Shown here piece after piece: positions 27,511 to 35,771 of a stretch of 64,000 nt of DNA (positions within the stretch are counted from its first letter, which is position 1; each line of letters opens with the position of its first letter). The position numbers and the translations under genes were made by a program. The notes beneath the pieces were generated by a model. The model was not told where the DNA came from. It saw only the letters and a program-made list of their open reading frames with translations, and ran no database searches. Origin of the DNA: Companilactobacillus nodensis DSM 19682 = JCM 14932 = NBRC 107160 (GTDB lineage Bacteria > Bacillota > Bacilli > Lactobacillales > Lactobacillaceae); contig NZ_BAMN01000001.1 of NCBI RefSeq assembly GCF_000615905.1, forward strand, positions 186,001 to 250,000, given 5' to 3'.

Positions 27511-28167
27511 ATGACAGAAATCAAATGGAATGAGTTTTTGATACCATATTCACAGGCAGTGGATGAATTAAAGATCAAGTTTAGAGATCTCCGTAAGGAA
27601 TTTCTCGAAAAAAACGAACACTCACCAATTGAATTCGTGACTGGTCGTGTTAAAACTATCGACAGTATCAAGGAAAAAATGCGCCGTCGTTATATTTCCG
27701 AAGATCTACTGGAACAAGATATGCAAGACATCGCCGGGATCAGGATCCAATGTCAATTTGTTGAAGATATCTATGACGTTGCTAGACTATTACATATCAG
27801 AGAAGATATGCGTGTGATCGAGGAACGTGACTATATCGCCAACAGTAAGTCAAGTGGTTATCGTTCATATCATGTAGTTATAGAGTATCCTATTCAGACA
27901 GCTAATGGCCAGAAAAACATCTTGGCGGAAATTCAGATCAGAACTTTGGCGATGAATTTTTGGTCAACGATCGAGCATTCACTTAACTACAAGTATCAAG
28001 GTGATTTCCCAGAAGAAATCAATGAACGTTTTAAGCGTGCGGCTGAAGCGTCATTCATGCTGGATGAAGAGATGTCAAAGATTCGTGAAGAAATTCAAGA
28101 TGCACAACAGTATTTCACCGATCGCAAGCGGGATGTAAATAATACAACGGAGCATAAGGATAAATAA
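27511..28167 (+). CDS. relQ: RelQ-type small alarmone synthetase
   Basis: 218-residue GTP pyrophosphokinase making (p)ppGpp. Synthetase motifs: GRVKTIDSIKEKMRRR, DIAGIRIQCQF, SGYRSYHVVIEYP and EIQIRTLAMNFWSTIEHSLNYKY. There is no hydrolase, TGS or ACT domain, as expected for the SAS class. The family start and spacing favour ATG 27511 within a longer open frame. It is followed after two bases by nadK, the usual relQ-nadK-rluD order in Firmicutes. Confidence 0.93.
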   Translation: MTEIKWNEFLIPYSQAVDELKIKFRDLRKEFLEKNEHSPIEFVTGRVKTIDSIKEKMRRRYISEDLLEQDMQDIAGIRIQCQFVEDIYDVARLLHIREDMRVIEERDYIANSKSSGYRSYHVVIEYPIQTANGQKNILAEIQIRTLAMNFWSTIEHSLNYKYQGDFPEEINERFKRAAEASFMLDEEMSKIREEIQDAQQYFTDRKRDVNNTTEHKDK

Positions 28168-28169
28168 TA

Positions 28170-28979
28170 ATGAAATTTTGGGTAAACAATAATAACAAGG
28201 AGCAGTCGATAGCTGCTGCGAATAAGATCAGACAGGATTTGGTTGATAATGGAATGGAATTAGATCGACGTGATCCGTTGTTAGTGATCAGTGTCGGTGG
28301 CGATGGAACACTTTTGAGCACGTTCCATGCTTATGCTGGACACTTGGATACAGTCAAGTTCTTGGCGCTGCATACCGGACACTTGGGGTTCTATTCTGAC
28401 TGGACTGATAAGGAGATCGATGAATTAGTCGACTGTATTATCAAGTGCAATGAGAAGATTCCATCGACTAGTTATCCACTATTGGATGTCAAAGTTGAAC
28501 GTGTCGAAGGTGAGTCGTTCCACGAAACAGCCATCAACGAGACGGTTATTCGTCGTTTGTCAGCTCTAACTATGAAGACGAGAGTCAATCTCGATGGAGA
28601 ATTCTTTGAGAATTTCCGTGGGGATGGACTTTGTTTTGCGACACCTACTGGTTCAACGGCCTATTCTAAGGCTATCGGTGGAGCTTTGATCCATCCTAAG
28701 ATCAGCGTCTACCAAATGGTTGAAATGGCTTCAATCAATAATCGTGTCTACAGAACTATTTCCTCACCAATTATTATTCCTCACAATCAACAAGTTGATC
28801 TTTATCCACACAAGGCTGATGACTACGTTATTACTTGTGATGGGATCTCAACTAAGTTAAAGAATGTCAAGAAGATCTCAGTTAAGTTGAACTATCAACG
28901 TGCTCAGTTTGCCCAATATCGTCACCGCCACTTCTGGACGAGAGTAGAGACTGCCTTCTTAGGTCAGGATGAGCAGTAG
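28170..28979 (+). CDS. nadK: NAD kinase
   Basis: 269-residue ATP-dependent NAD kinase forming NADP. The signature GGDGTLLSTFH is near residue 45, NETVIRR and the glycine-rich CFATPTGSTAYSKA motif follow, then GGALIHP. Starts two bases after relQ and overlaps rluD by 11 bases, so the three genes form one unit. Confidence 0.95.
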   Translation: MKFWVNNNNKEQSIAAANKIRQDLVDNGMELDRRDPLLVISVGGDGTLLSTFHAYAGHLDTVKFLALHTGHLGFYSDWTDKEIDELVDCIIKCNEKIPSTSYPLLDVKVERVEGESFHETAINETVIRRLSALTMKTRVNLDGEFFENFRGDGLCFATPTGSTAYSKAIGGALIHPKISVYQMVEMASINNRVYRTISSPIIIPHNQQVDLYPHKADDYVITCDGISTKLKNVKKISVKLNYQRAQFAQYRHRHFWTRVETAFLGQDEQ

Positions 28980-29877
28980 CAACCGGTATTTAAAATTCAC
29001 GATCAAAGATACTGATAAGAAGAAGCTTCGCAAGTTCTTAGAACACCAACATTTTTCTTCGAGTCAATTACATAATTTGAAAAATAAAGGCGGTCAAATT
29101 TTCGTTAATCATAAGCAACGGCACTTTGATTTTGAGATGAAAACAGGGGATTCACTGTTAGTAGTTTTGAATGACGAGAAGCCTTCCGGCTTGATCGAAC
29201 CAATGGCGGGCAGCGTCGATGTTGTCTATGAAGACGAGTATTTATTAGTTGTGAATAAGCCACCTGGAATAGCTAGTTTACCTGCTAAGGCAAGGACTAG
29301 TAAGACGATGGCAAATGTTGTTAAGTATTATTTAGCAGCAAAACATGAGAACAGTTCGATCCACTTGGTAACAAGGTTGGATCGTGATACTTCAGGATTA
29401 ATGGTTTTTGCCAAAAATTCATATACACATTCTTTATTAGACCAGATTTTGCATACCGATGGTTTCAAGAAGTATTATCTGGCAATAGTATATGGACAAA
29501 TGGAGCCTGCTTCAGGATTGATTGATCTACCAATTGGAATCGATTCGAAGGCTTATTATATGCGAGCAATTGACTGGCAAAAAGGCAAAGATTCGCAGAC
29601 AATGTATAAAACAGTAGAAAAGTTCAAAACAGCCAGTCTGTTGCAACTGAAACTACTGACGGGGCGGACACATCAGATTCGTGTTCACCTAAGTGCAACG
29701 GGACATCCGATCATTGGGGACGAGATGTATAGCCACCAAAAAGATAGTCGAATGAATCGTCAAGCATTGCATTGTTATGAGTTAGAAATCATTCATCCTG
29801 TAACGAAAAAACTACTAAAAATAAAGGCGCCAATCCCCCAAGATATGGTATTGTTAAGGGGTATGTTAAAGGGGTGA
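28969..29877 (+). CDS. RluA/RluD-family pseudouridine synthase
   Basis: 302 residues. A short S4-like N-terminal region (LRKFLEHQHFSSSQLHNLKNKGGQIFVN) precedes the catalytic domain. The catalytic Asp is in HLVTRLDRDTSGLMVFAK, and GRTHQIRVHLSATGHPIIGD is the RluA-family C-terminal motif. The exact rRNA or tRNA position modified is not evident. Its end overlaps the mgtE upstream region by a few bases. Confidence 0.9.
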   Translation: MSSSNRYLKFTIKDTDKKKLRKFLEHQHFSSSQLHNLKNKGGQIFVNHKQRHFDFEMKTGDSLLVVLNDEKPSGLIEPMAGSVDVVYEDEYLLVVNKPPGIASLPAKARTSKTMANVVKYYLAAKHENSSIHLVTRLDRDTSGLMVFAKNSYTHSLLDQILHTDGFKKYYLAIVYGQMEPASGLIDLPIGIDSKAYYMRAIDWQKGKDSQTMYKTVEKFKTASLLQLKLLTGRTHQIRVHLSATGHPIIGDEMYSHQKDSRMNRQALHCYELEIIHPVTKKLLKIKAPIPQDMVLLRGMLKG

Positions 29878-29882
29878 GAGTA

Positions 29883-31256
29883 ATGGATGAAAATGAAAAA
29901 AGACTGCAAGAAAAATTTGCACAACTAAAAACTTATCTAGACAAAGGTGATAAGAAACGATTTCGAAAGACTTATCTAGATATGCATTTTTATGACCAGA
30001 GTACTTTCTACCTTACCTTAGATAAACCAGAACGTTTAAGTTTGTATTCACTACTAGAACCAGATGAAATGGGTGACATGTTCGATACTATCGAAGATGA
30101 CTTACCAGAAATTCCCGAATTCTTAAAAGAAATGGATCTGGATTTTGCGGCAGAAATGCTAAACGACATGTATGATGATAATGCTGCCGATGTTTTGGAA
30201 CATTTGGATAAGGCTGATGTCGACCGATTCTTAGGTCAGATGCCAAGAGCAGATGCCAACAATCTTCGTGGATTGTTACATTACGATACGGAGACTGCCG
30301 GTGGTATCATGACAACGGACTATGTTCGTTTTCATGAAGAAGAGACCGCAGGTAATGCTATCAATGATCTGCGTAGTTTTGCTGAAACAGCTGAGACGAT
30401 TTATTATTTGTACGTCTTAGATAATCACGATGACCTGGTCGGAGTTATGTCGTTGCGTGATCTTATTATGTTGAATCCCGAGGATACGTTAGGTGAGAAG
30501 ATGAACAGCGACGTTATAACAGTGAACGTTGATGCGGACCAAGAAGAAGTTGCTAAGGTCTTCAGAGACTATGAGTTCCTTGCTGTTCCCGTTGTTGACC
30601 ATGCTAATCAGATGGTCGGTATCGTTACGGTTGATGATGTTATTGAAGTTATCGATGACGAATCATTACAAGACTATTCAGGACTTGCTGGTGTTAGTGT
30701 CGATGAGACAGATCAAGATAATCCTCTCAAAGCAGCATCCAAGCGTTTGCCTTGGTTGATCACTTTGTTATTACTAAGTATGATCACAGCTACTTTGATC
30801 AATCATTACGAAGGCTTATTGGCGGAAGCAAGTATCCTAGCGGTATTTATTTCAACCATTACTGGTACAGCCGGTAATGCTGGTACACAGAGTTTGGCTG
30901 TCGCAGTGAGGCGATTAGCTGTTGAAGAAATCGATCGTCATGAGTTCTTCAAGTTAATTGGTAAGGAACTTCTGACGGGATTTATTACGGGTGTTGTAAC
31001 GGGAATTTCAGTTACTCTATTAGTAGGATTGTGGAAACACAACTTTATTCTCGGAATGGTTATTGGTCTGGCAATGTGTGCCGCGATAACGGTCGCCAAC
31101 TTAGCTGGTAGTTTGATTCCAATGCTGATGTCCAGCTTTGGATTTGATCCAGCTGTTGCCAGTGGTCCATTTATTTCAACACTTAGTGATTTGACCAGTG
31201 TATTGATCTACTTCAGTATTGCTGGATTATTTATGCAATCATTTGTACGAATGTGA
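29883..31256 (+). CDS. mgtE: MgtE magnesium transporter
   Basis: 457 residues. N-terminal helical Mg-sensing domain (MgtE_N, about 20-130), two CBS domains (about 135-260; TETIYYLYVLDNHDDLVGVMSL, EFLAVPVVDHANQMVGIV), then five membrane helices with GTAGNAGTQSLAVAVR, the pore motif of the family. ATG 29883 is preceded by AAGGGGTGAG. It may be cotranscribed with rluD. No M-box riboswitch is visible upstream. Confidence 0.93.
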   Translation: MDENEKRLQEKFAQLKTYLDKGDKKRFRKTYLDMHFYDQSTFYLTLDKPERLSLYSLLEPDEMGDMFDTIEDDLPEIPEFLKEMDLDFAAEMLNDMYDDNAADVLEHLDKADVDRFLGQMPRADANNLRGLLHYDTETAGGIMTTDYVRFHEEETAGNAINDLRSFAETAETIYYLYVLDNHDDLVGVMSLRDLIMLNPEDTLGEKMNSDVITVNVDADQEEVAKVFRDYEFLAVPVVDHANQMVGIVTVDDVIEVIDDESLQDYSGLAGVSVDETDQDNPLKAASKRLPWLITLLLLSMITATLINHYEGLLAEASILAVFISTITGTAGNAGTQSLAVAVRRLAVEEIDRHEFFKLIGKELLTGFITGVVTGISVTLLVGLWKHNFILGMVIGLAMCAAITVANLAGSLIPMLMSSFGFDPAVASGPFISTLSDLTSVLIYFSIAGLFMQSFVRM

Positions 31257-31260
31257 GTAA

Positions 31261-31295
31261 GGGTGGTCTTGATGATAAATTAGGGCCACTTTTTA
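31261..31295 (+). terminator. mgtE terminator
   Basis: GTGGTC (31263-31268) and GGCCAC (31284-31289) arms followed by five T. Confidence 0.75.
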
Positions 31296-31323
31296 ATTTA
31301 ATTAAAAAATTTATTTATCTTAA

Positions 31324-31366
31324 TAAATGCCTATTTAACGGTAATAGTTGCCGTAGATTGCATTTA
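31324..31366. repeat. Two-part inverted repeat upstream of the aro promoter
   Basis: Nested arms TAAATGC/GCATTTA (31324-31330, 31360-31366) and ACGGTAA/TTGCCGT (31338-31344, 31348-31354; one G:T). It ends about 28 bases before the -35 and has no T-run. It may be an operator for a dimeric regulator of the aro operon, or a processed hairpin. Confidence 0.5.
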
Positions 31367-31393
31367 AATGGTGTTTGTATTTCAAAAACAGGC

Positions 31394-31422
31394 TTGCACA
31401 ATAAAAAAAATAATGCTAAGTT
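31394..31422 (+). promoter_or_regulatory. Probable promoter of the aro leader and operon
   Basis: TTGCAC (31394-31399), 17-base spacer, TAAGTT (31417-31422), about 60 bases before the leader peptide ATG. Confidence 0.5.
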
Positions 31423-31484
31423 ATGTGCATGTTAAAAGTAACTGAGAAACATTAAAAAATAACTAATAAAGGCAGGAAACAAAA

Positions 31485-31535
31485 ATGAGACAGTTTACAA
31501 ACAACTTGAGAAATTATTATTGGTTTTATATCTAG
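31485..31535 (+). CDS. Aromatic leader peptide of the aro operon (16 aa)
   Basis: ATG 31485 to TAG 31535 encodes MRQFTNNLRNYYWFYI. Six of the last eight codons upstream of the stop are for aromatic residues (Tyr, Tyr, Trp, Phe, Tyr, plus Phe at position 4 earlier in the peptide), the composition expected of an attenuation leader peptide sensing charged tRNA-Tyr/Trp/Phe. AGGCAGGAAAC upstream offers a ribosome site (GGCAGGA, 9-15 bases before ATG). The codons for Phe-Tyr-Ile (31524-31532) are themselves part of an RNA pairing arm. It lies 226 bases before aroC, with the attenuator hairpins between. Confidence 0.7.
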   Translation: MRQFTNNLRNYYWFYI

Positions 31536-31735
31536 CTGGTCGTCACATGAGTGTGTCGATCAGGCACACTCGATATAAAACAATTTTGTTGTTTGTTTGA
31601 TCGAGTGAAGGTAACAATTTCATCACTTGGTTAAGTAAACTTCAATAGTAATTTATTCTTGTTCATTTTTGTTTTAGGATAATAGATTATTTTGATAGCG
31701 ATAAACCAAGTTGATTGGTTTATCGCTATTTTTTT
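31523..31735 (+). promoter_or_regulatory. aro operon transcription attenuator with competing hairpins
   Basis: Segments with exact complementarity: 1, GTTTTATATC (31523-31532), pairs with GATATAAAAC (31572-31581). 2, GAGTGTG (31549-31555), pairs with CACACTC (31565-31571). 3, CACTCGAT (31567-31574), pairs instead with 4, ATCGAGTG (31600-31607). Part of 4, GAGTGA (31603-31608), can pair with 5, TCACTT (31623-31628). 5, ATCACTTGGTT (31622-31632), can pair with 6, AACCAAGTTGAT (31704-31715; one bulge). 6 is also in the left arm of terminator 6:7 (31697-31727, 13-bp perfect stem, then T-run). Mutually exclusive pairings upstream of aroC indicate attenuation. Confidence 0.75.
31697..31735 (+). terminator. 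Attenuator terminator before aroC
   Basis: AGCGATAAACCAA (31697-31709), loop GTTGA, TTGGTTTATCGCT (31715-31727), then ATTTTTTT. A strong intrinsic terminator 26 bases before the aroC start codon, too close to serve an upstream gene other than the leader. Confidence 0.92.
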
Positions 31736-31760
31736 ATTACAAATTTTGGGGGAATTCAAA

Positions 31761-32936
31761 ATGAGATACACAACAGCCGGAGAGAGTCATGGACCTGAAG
31801 AGATAGCAATTATTGAGGGAATTCCTTCAGGATTAAAAATTACCGATTCAGACATTAATCAAGAACTTAGCCGCAGGCAACACGGATATGGACGCGGCAA
31901 TCGTCAAAAAATCGAAAGTGATACCGTATCGATCCTTTCAGGAGTGAGACATCGGATGACCTTAGGGTCGCCGATCACCTTGAATGTTCACAACGATGAC
32001 CATAACCATTGGGCCAGCATAATGTCACCTGACGATGAGGCGACGGAAGAGAATTCCGTTAGAAAAGTTGTTCGACCGCGACCAGGGCACGCCGATCTGG
32101 TAGGTGGAATGAAGTATCGCCATAAGGATCTACGAAATGTTTTGGAACGTTCTTCAGCTAGAGAAACAGTCATGAGAGTGGCCGTTGGAGCCGTTGCCAA
32201 AAAATTACTTAATGAATTAAATATTGATATTCATGGATTCGTTGCCAATATTGGACCAGTTCAAACCGACATGAATCTACTAACAAACTTCAGTAGCTTG
32301 GAAGAATTGAGAGAAGTTAGTGAGAGTTTTCCCACCAGAACCTTAGATTCGGCTACTGACCTCAAGATGCAAGCTGTCATCGATCGAGCCAAGAAGGAAG
32401 GCAATACGGTTGGTGGAACAGTTGAAGTTATGGTCACAGGAGTTCCGGCAGGCTTAGGATCTTATGTTTCAGCCGATACCAAGTTGGATGCCAAAATTGC
32501 GGCCAGTATCGTTGGAACCAATGCTTTCAAAGGCGTTGATTTCGGAGGTGGCTTCGATAATGCCGAGAAGTTTGGCAGTGAGGTTATGGATGAAATATTT
32601 TGGTCGAAGGATTCCGGATTCTATCGTGGCTCTGACAATCTTGGCGGATTTGAAGGCGGTATGACAACCGGTGAAATGATCAAGGTACGTGGAGTCGTCA
32701 AACCAATTCCCACCTTGTATCGACCGATGATGTCAGTGGATGTCGATACACATGATCCGCACAAGGCCAGTATCGAGAGATCAGATACGACAGCCGTTAC
32801 CGCAGCAGCAGTGATTGCGGAACATATGGTAGCAATCGAAATTGCGAAGGCAATCTTAGATAAGTTCGATGCAGATAACTTAGGACGATTAAAAGAACAA
32901 TTAAAAAATTACCGTGAAGAAATCAAACAATTTTAA
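31761..32936 (+). CDS. aroC: Chorismate synthase
   Basis: 391 residues; last step of the shikimate pathway (EPSP to chorismate, reduced FMN). Typical opening MRYTTAGESHGPE, and RPGHADLVGGMKY, RSSARETVMRVAVGA and GSDNLGGFEGGMTTG motifs are present. ATG 31761 follows TTGGGGGAA; an upstream in-frame start at 31692 would lie inside the terminator and is rejected. First structural gene of the aro operon. Confidence 0.95.
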   Translation: MRYTTAGESHGPEEIAIIEGIPSGLKITDSDINQELSRRQHGYGRGNRQKIESDTVSILSGVRHRMTLGSPITLNVHNDDHNHWASIMSPDDEATEENSVRKVVRPRPGHADLVGGMKYRHKDLRNVLERSSARETVMRVAVGAVAKKLLNELNIDIHGFVANIGPVQTDMNLLTNFSSLEELREVSESFPTRTLDSATDLKMQAVIDRAKKEGNTVGGTVEVMVTGVPAGLGSYVSADTKLDAKIAASIVGTNAFKGVDFGGGFDNAEKFGSEVMDEIFWSKDSGFYRGSDNLGGFEGGMTTGEMIKVRGVVKPIPTLYRPMMSVDVDTHDPHKASIERSDTTAVTAAAVIAEHMVAIEIAKAILDKFDADNLGRLKEQLKNYREEIKQF

Positions 32937-32954
32937 ATAGAGAAGGCAAATATT

Positions 32955-34927
32955 ATGAAACAAGATAGAGAAAATATAAACACCATGAAAATGTTAGCAG
33001 TTCAATCCATTACTAGAGCCGGTTCAGGACATCCAGGAATTGCCATTGACTTGGCACCAACGCTCTACACACTAGCAACACGTCATTTGGTGGTTGACCC
33101 AACTTCTCCCAAATGGATCAATCGTGACCGTTTAGTATTATCAGCCGGACATGGATCAGCTTTGTTATACAGCTTCCTACACTTAGCTGGATTTGATCTA
33201 TCAATTGACGATTTGAAGTCATTTAGAAAACTTGGTTCCAAAACTCCAGGACATCCAGAATTCGGAATTGTCCCTGGTGTCGATGCAACAACTGGCCCTC
33301 TTGGACAAGGCTTAGGTATGGGTGTTGGTATGGCAATGACTCAGAAGCGTTTGGAAGCACAGTTTGGCAAGTTAATGTCACACGATACCTTCGTAATTGT
33401 TGGTGATGGTGACTTGATGGAGGGTGTCTCTCACGAAGTATCGGAATTTGCCGGTAATAATAATCTCAATCGTCTAATCGTCTTGTACGATTCAAATGAC
33501 ATTTCACTGGATGGTCCAACTAGTCGTTCATTTAAGACTAATGTCAGACAACGTTTTGCATCATACGGATTCGATACTTTCTTAGTAGAGGATGGTGAAG
33601 ATGTTGATGAGATAGACGCTGCCATTGCAGCTGCCAAGAAGTCAGACCGACCAAGCTTCGTTGAGATTCGCACTGTCATCGGTCGCGGAACTCCTAACCA
33701 AGGTACTAACAAGGTTCATGGAGCACCACTCAGCTTGGAAGAAATCGAAGTCTTAAAGGATAATCTCAACTGGCATCACGAGGATTTCGAAGTTACTGCT
33801 GAAGTTAAGAAATCATTTAGAGAACAAGTCCTAGAACGTGGACATCAAGCACGATTGGCTTGGGAAGATGAATTACACAACTCCAGTCAACGTTCAGAAT
33901 TATTGAGATCATTTGCTCCAGTTAAGTTAGAGGATAAGCAAGTACCTCATTTTGAAGTTGGCGCTAAGAAGAATGGACGTGTCTTTGGTAAGGAAGTCTT
34001 GAATTCATTAGCTGAACAAATTCCTAATTTGATCGGTGGATCGGCTGACTTGGTTTCATCGACTAAGACCAATATCGATGATGTAGGGATGTTCGATGCT
34101 GACCATCCACTGGGCAGAAATATTCCTTTCGGAGTTCACGAATTCGGAATGGCAACCATCTTGAACGGAATGGCATTGCATGGTGGAGTCAAAGTGTTTG
34201 GATCAACTTTTACAGTCTTTTCTGATTACATGAAGGGTGCTATTCGCTTGAGTGCACTTCAAAAATTACCAGTTACCTTCGTATTAACTCATGATTCAAT
34301 CGCTGTAGGGTCTGATGGACCAACTCATCAACCCGTTGAACAGATGGCTGGATTGCAGAGCATACCTAATTTGAACGTAATTAGGCCAGGAAGTCCCAAT
34401 GAAATTGCGTCTGCTTGGAAAACAGCGATTGAATCAACAAATAAACCAACGGTGATTATTCTCAGCCGTCAAGATATTGAGGAATTGCAAAATGATAATT
34501 CAGCAACACTTCTTCAATCAAGAGGTGGTTACGTTTCATCGTTTGAACACGGTCAACTTTCAGCAATCCTGATGGCTAATGGTACTGAATTACCACTTGC
34601 ACGTGAGGCCCAGAGCCAATTAGCAATGAACGGCATTCATGTCAGAGTCGTTTCGATGCCTAATCAAGATGTATTCATGAGACAAGCATCATCATTTCGT
34701 GAGAGTGTTCTACCCGATAATCAACGTTGTCGAATCGCGATTGGAATGGGCAGTTCGCTTGGCTGGGCTAACCTGGTTGGCTAGATGGTGAAATTATCGG
34801 TATGGATAGTTTTGGTAGATCAGGTGATGAAGCCGATGTCGAAGAAATGTTTAACTTCACTGTTGATGATGTAGTTGACGAAGTTAATAAATTAGTAAGA
34901 AGCAATCGTGAACGTTTGGCATCTTAA
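32955..34927 (+). CDS. tkt: Transketolase within the aro operon (frameshifted)
   Basis: Thiamine-diphosphate enzyme; in this setting it would supply erythrose-4-phosphate for DAHP synthase. Visible: AGSGHPGIAIDLAP, the ThDP motif GDGDLMEGVSHEV, GSADLVSSTKT, VHEFGMATILNGMAL and HDSIAVGSDGPTHQP. The frame breaks at about 34782 in GWANLVG; one missing base gives VGLDGEIIGMDSFGRSGDEADV and 657 residues, normal length. Without it the last ~50 residues are lost. It starts 18 bases after aroC. A second housekeeping transketolase elsewhere is likely but not visible. Confidence 0.88.
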
Positions 34928-34944
34928 TCAAAGGAGTGGAGATT

Positions 34945-35745
34945 ATGGAACAACAATTGTATGGACTGATCGGATTTCCAGCGATGCATTCCAAATCACC
35001 ACGGATGCATAACGCCGCTATGAAAAAATTAAAAATTAACGCTAAATATCAAGCTTTTGAATTTTCGCCAGACCAATTGAGCAGTGAAGTAGAGCGTTTG
35101 AAGAATATGAATATTCGAGGCTTCAACGTCACGATGCCATTTAAGAATAGAATAATTGATTATCTTGATGGAATTGATGAGGTGGCGAACAAACTGCAAT
35201 CAGTTAACACTGTTCAAAATGTCAATGGAAAATGGATCGGACATTCAACAGATGGCAGTGGCTTCTGGAAGACGATTCATTCAAACCCCAAAACGGTGGC
35301 ATTGATTGGATCGGGTGGTGCGGCTAGATCTATCTTAGCTTCTAAACCTGATGATGTAACGGTGCATGTCTTCAATCATCGCAGTGCTAGATTTGAGCAA
35401 CATTCTAAAGAAATCAAAAAATTAATGAATATTGAATTAGAAGATTTAGCTGACATTAGAACTATTCTTCCTAAGACAGATCTGGTTATCAATGCCACTA
35501 ATGTTGGTATGAGAGATGATGCTAGTGTCTTAGATGAAGCAGATTTTGAATTAATGAATGGTGGCTCAGCAGTCGATATTATTTACCGAGATCAACCAAC
35601 TGAATTCTTGAGAAGAGCTGCCGCAGTTGGATTACAAACTAAAAATGGCTTAGATATGTTGGTTTCACAAGGTGCATTGAGTTTTGAAATTTGGTTCAAT
35701 CAAAAAGCACCGATTGAGTTAATGAATAAAGTAGTAAAAAAATAA
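34945..35745 (+). CDS. aroE: Shikimate dehydrogenase
   Basis: 266 residues; reduces 3-dehydroshikimate with NADPH. The substrate site SKSPRMHN near the N-terminus, catalytic Lys in FNVTMPFK, Asp in HSTDGSGF and nucleotide loop GSGGAARSI are present. ATG 34945 has AAGGAG at 34931-34935; an in-frame GTG at 34936 overlaps that site. Third gene of the aro operon. Confidence 0.92.
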   Translation: MEQQLYGLIGFPAMHSKSPRMHNAAMKKLKINAKYQAFEFSPDQLSSEVERLKNMNIRGFNVTMPFKNRIIDYLDGIDEVANKLQSVNTVQNVNGKWIGHSTDGSGFWKTIHSNPKTVALIGSGGAARSILASKPDDVTVHVFNHRSARFEQHSKEIKKLMNIELEDLADIRTILPKTDLVINATNVGMRDDASVLDEADFELMNGGSAVDIIYRDQPTEFLRRAAAVGLQTKNGLDMLVSQGALSFEIWFNQKAPIELMNKVVKK

Positions 35746-35771
35746 TAATAATAGAAAATGAGGAAATTAAT

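Noticed and set aside
31253-31435. 60-codon open frame after mgtE
   Set aside because: It starts in the mgtE stop region, runs through the terminator and inverted repeat, and resembles no protein.
31600-31608. Segment 4 of the aro leader as part of a simple three-hairpin trp-type attenuator
   Set aside because: No T-run follows the 3:4 hairpin, so it cannot be the terminator; the only terminator is 6:7, which requires the relay reading.
31692-31760. Upstream extension of aroC (23 extra residues)
   Set aside because: The extension is encoded by the attenuator terminator; ATG 31761 has the ribosome site and matches the family start.
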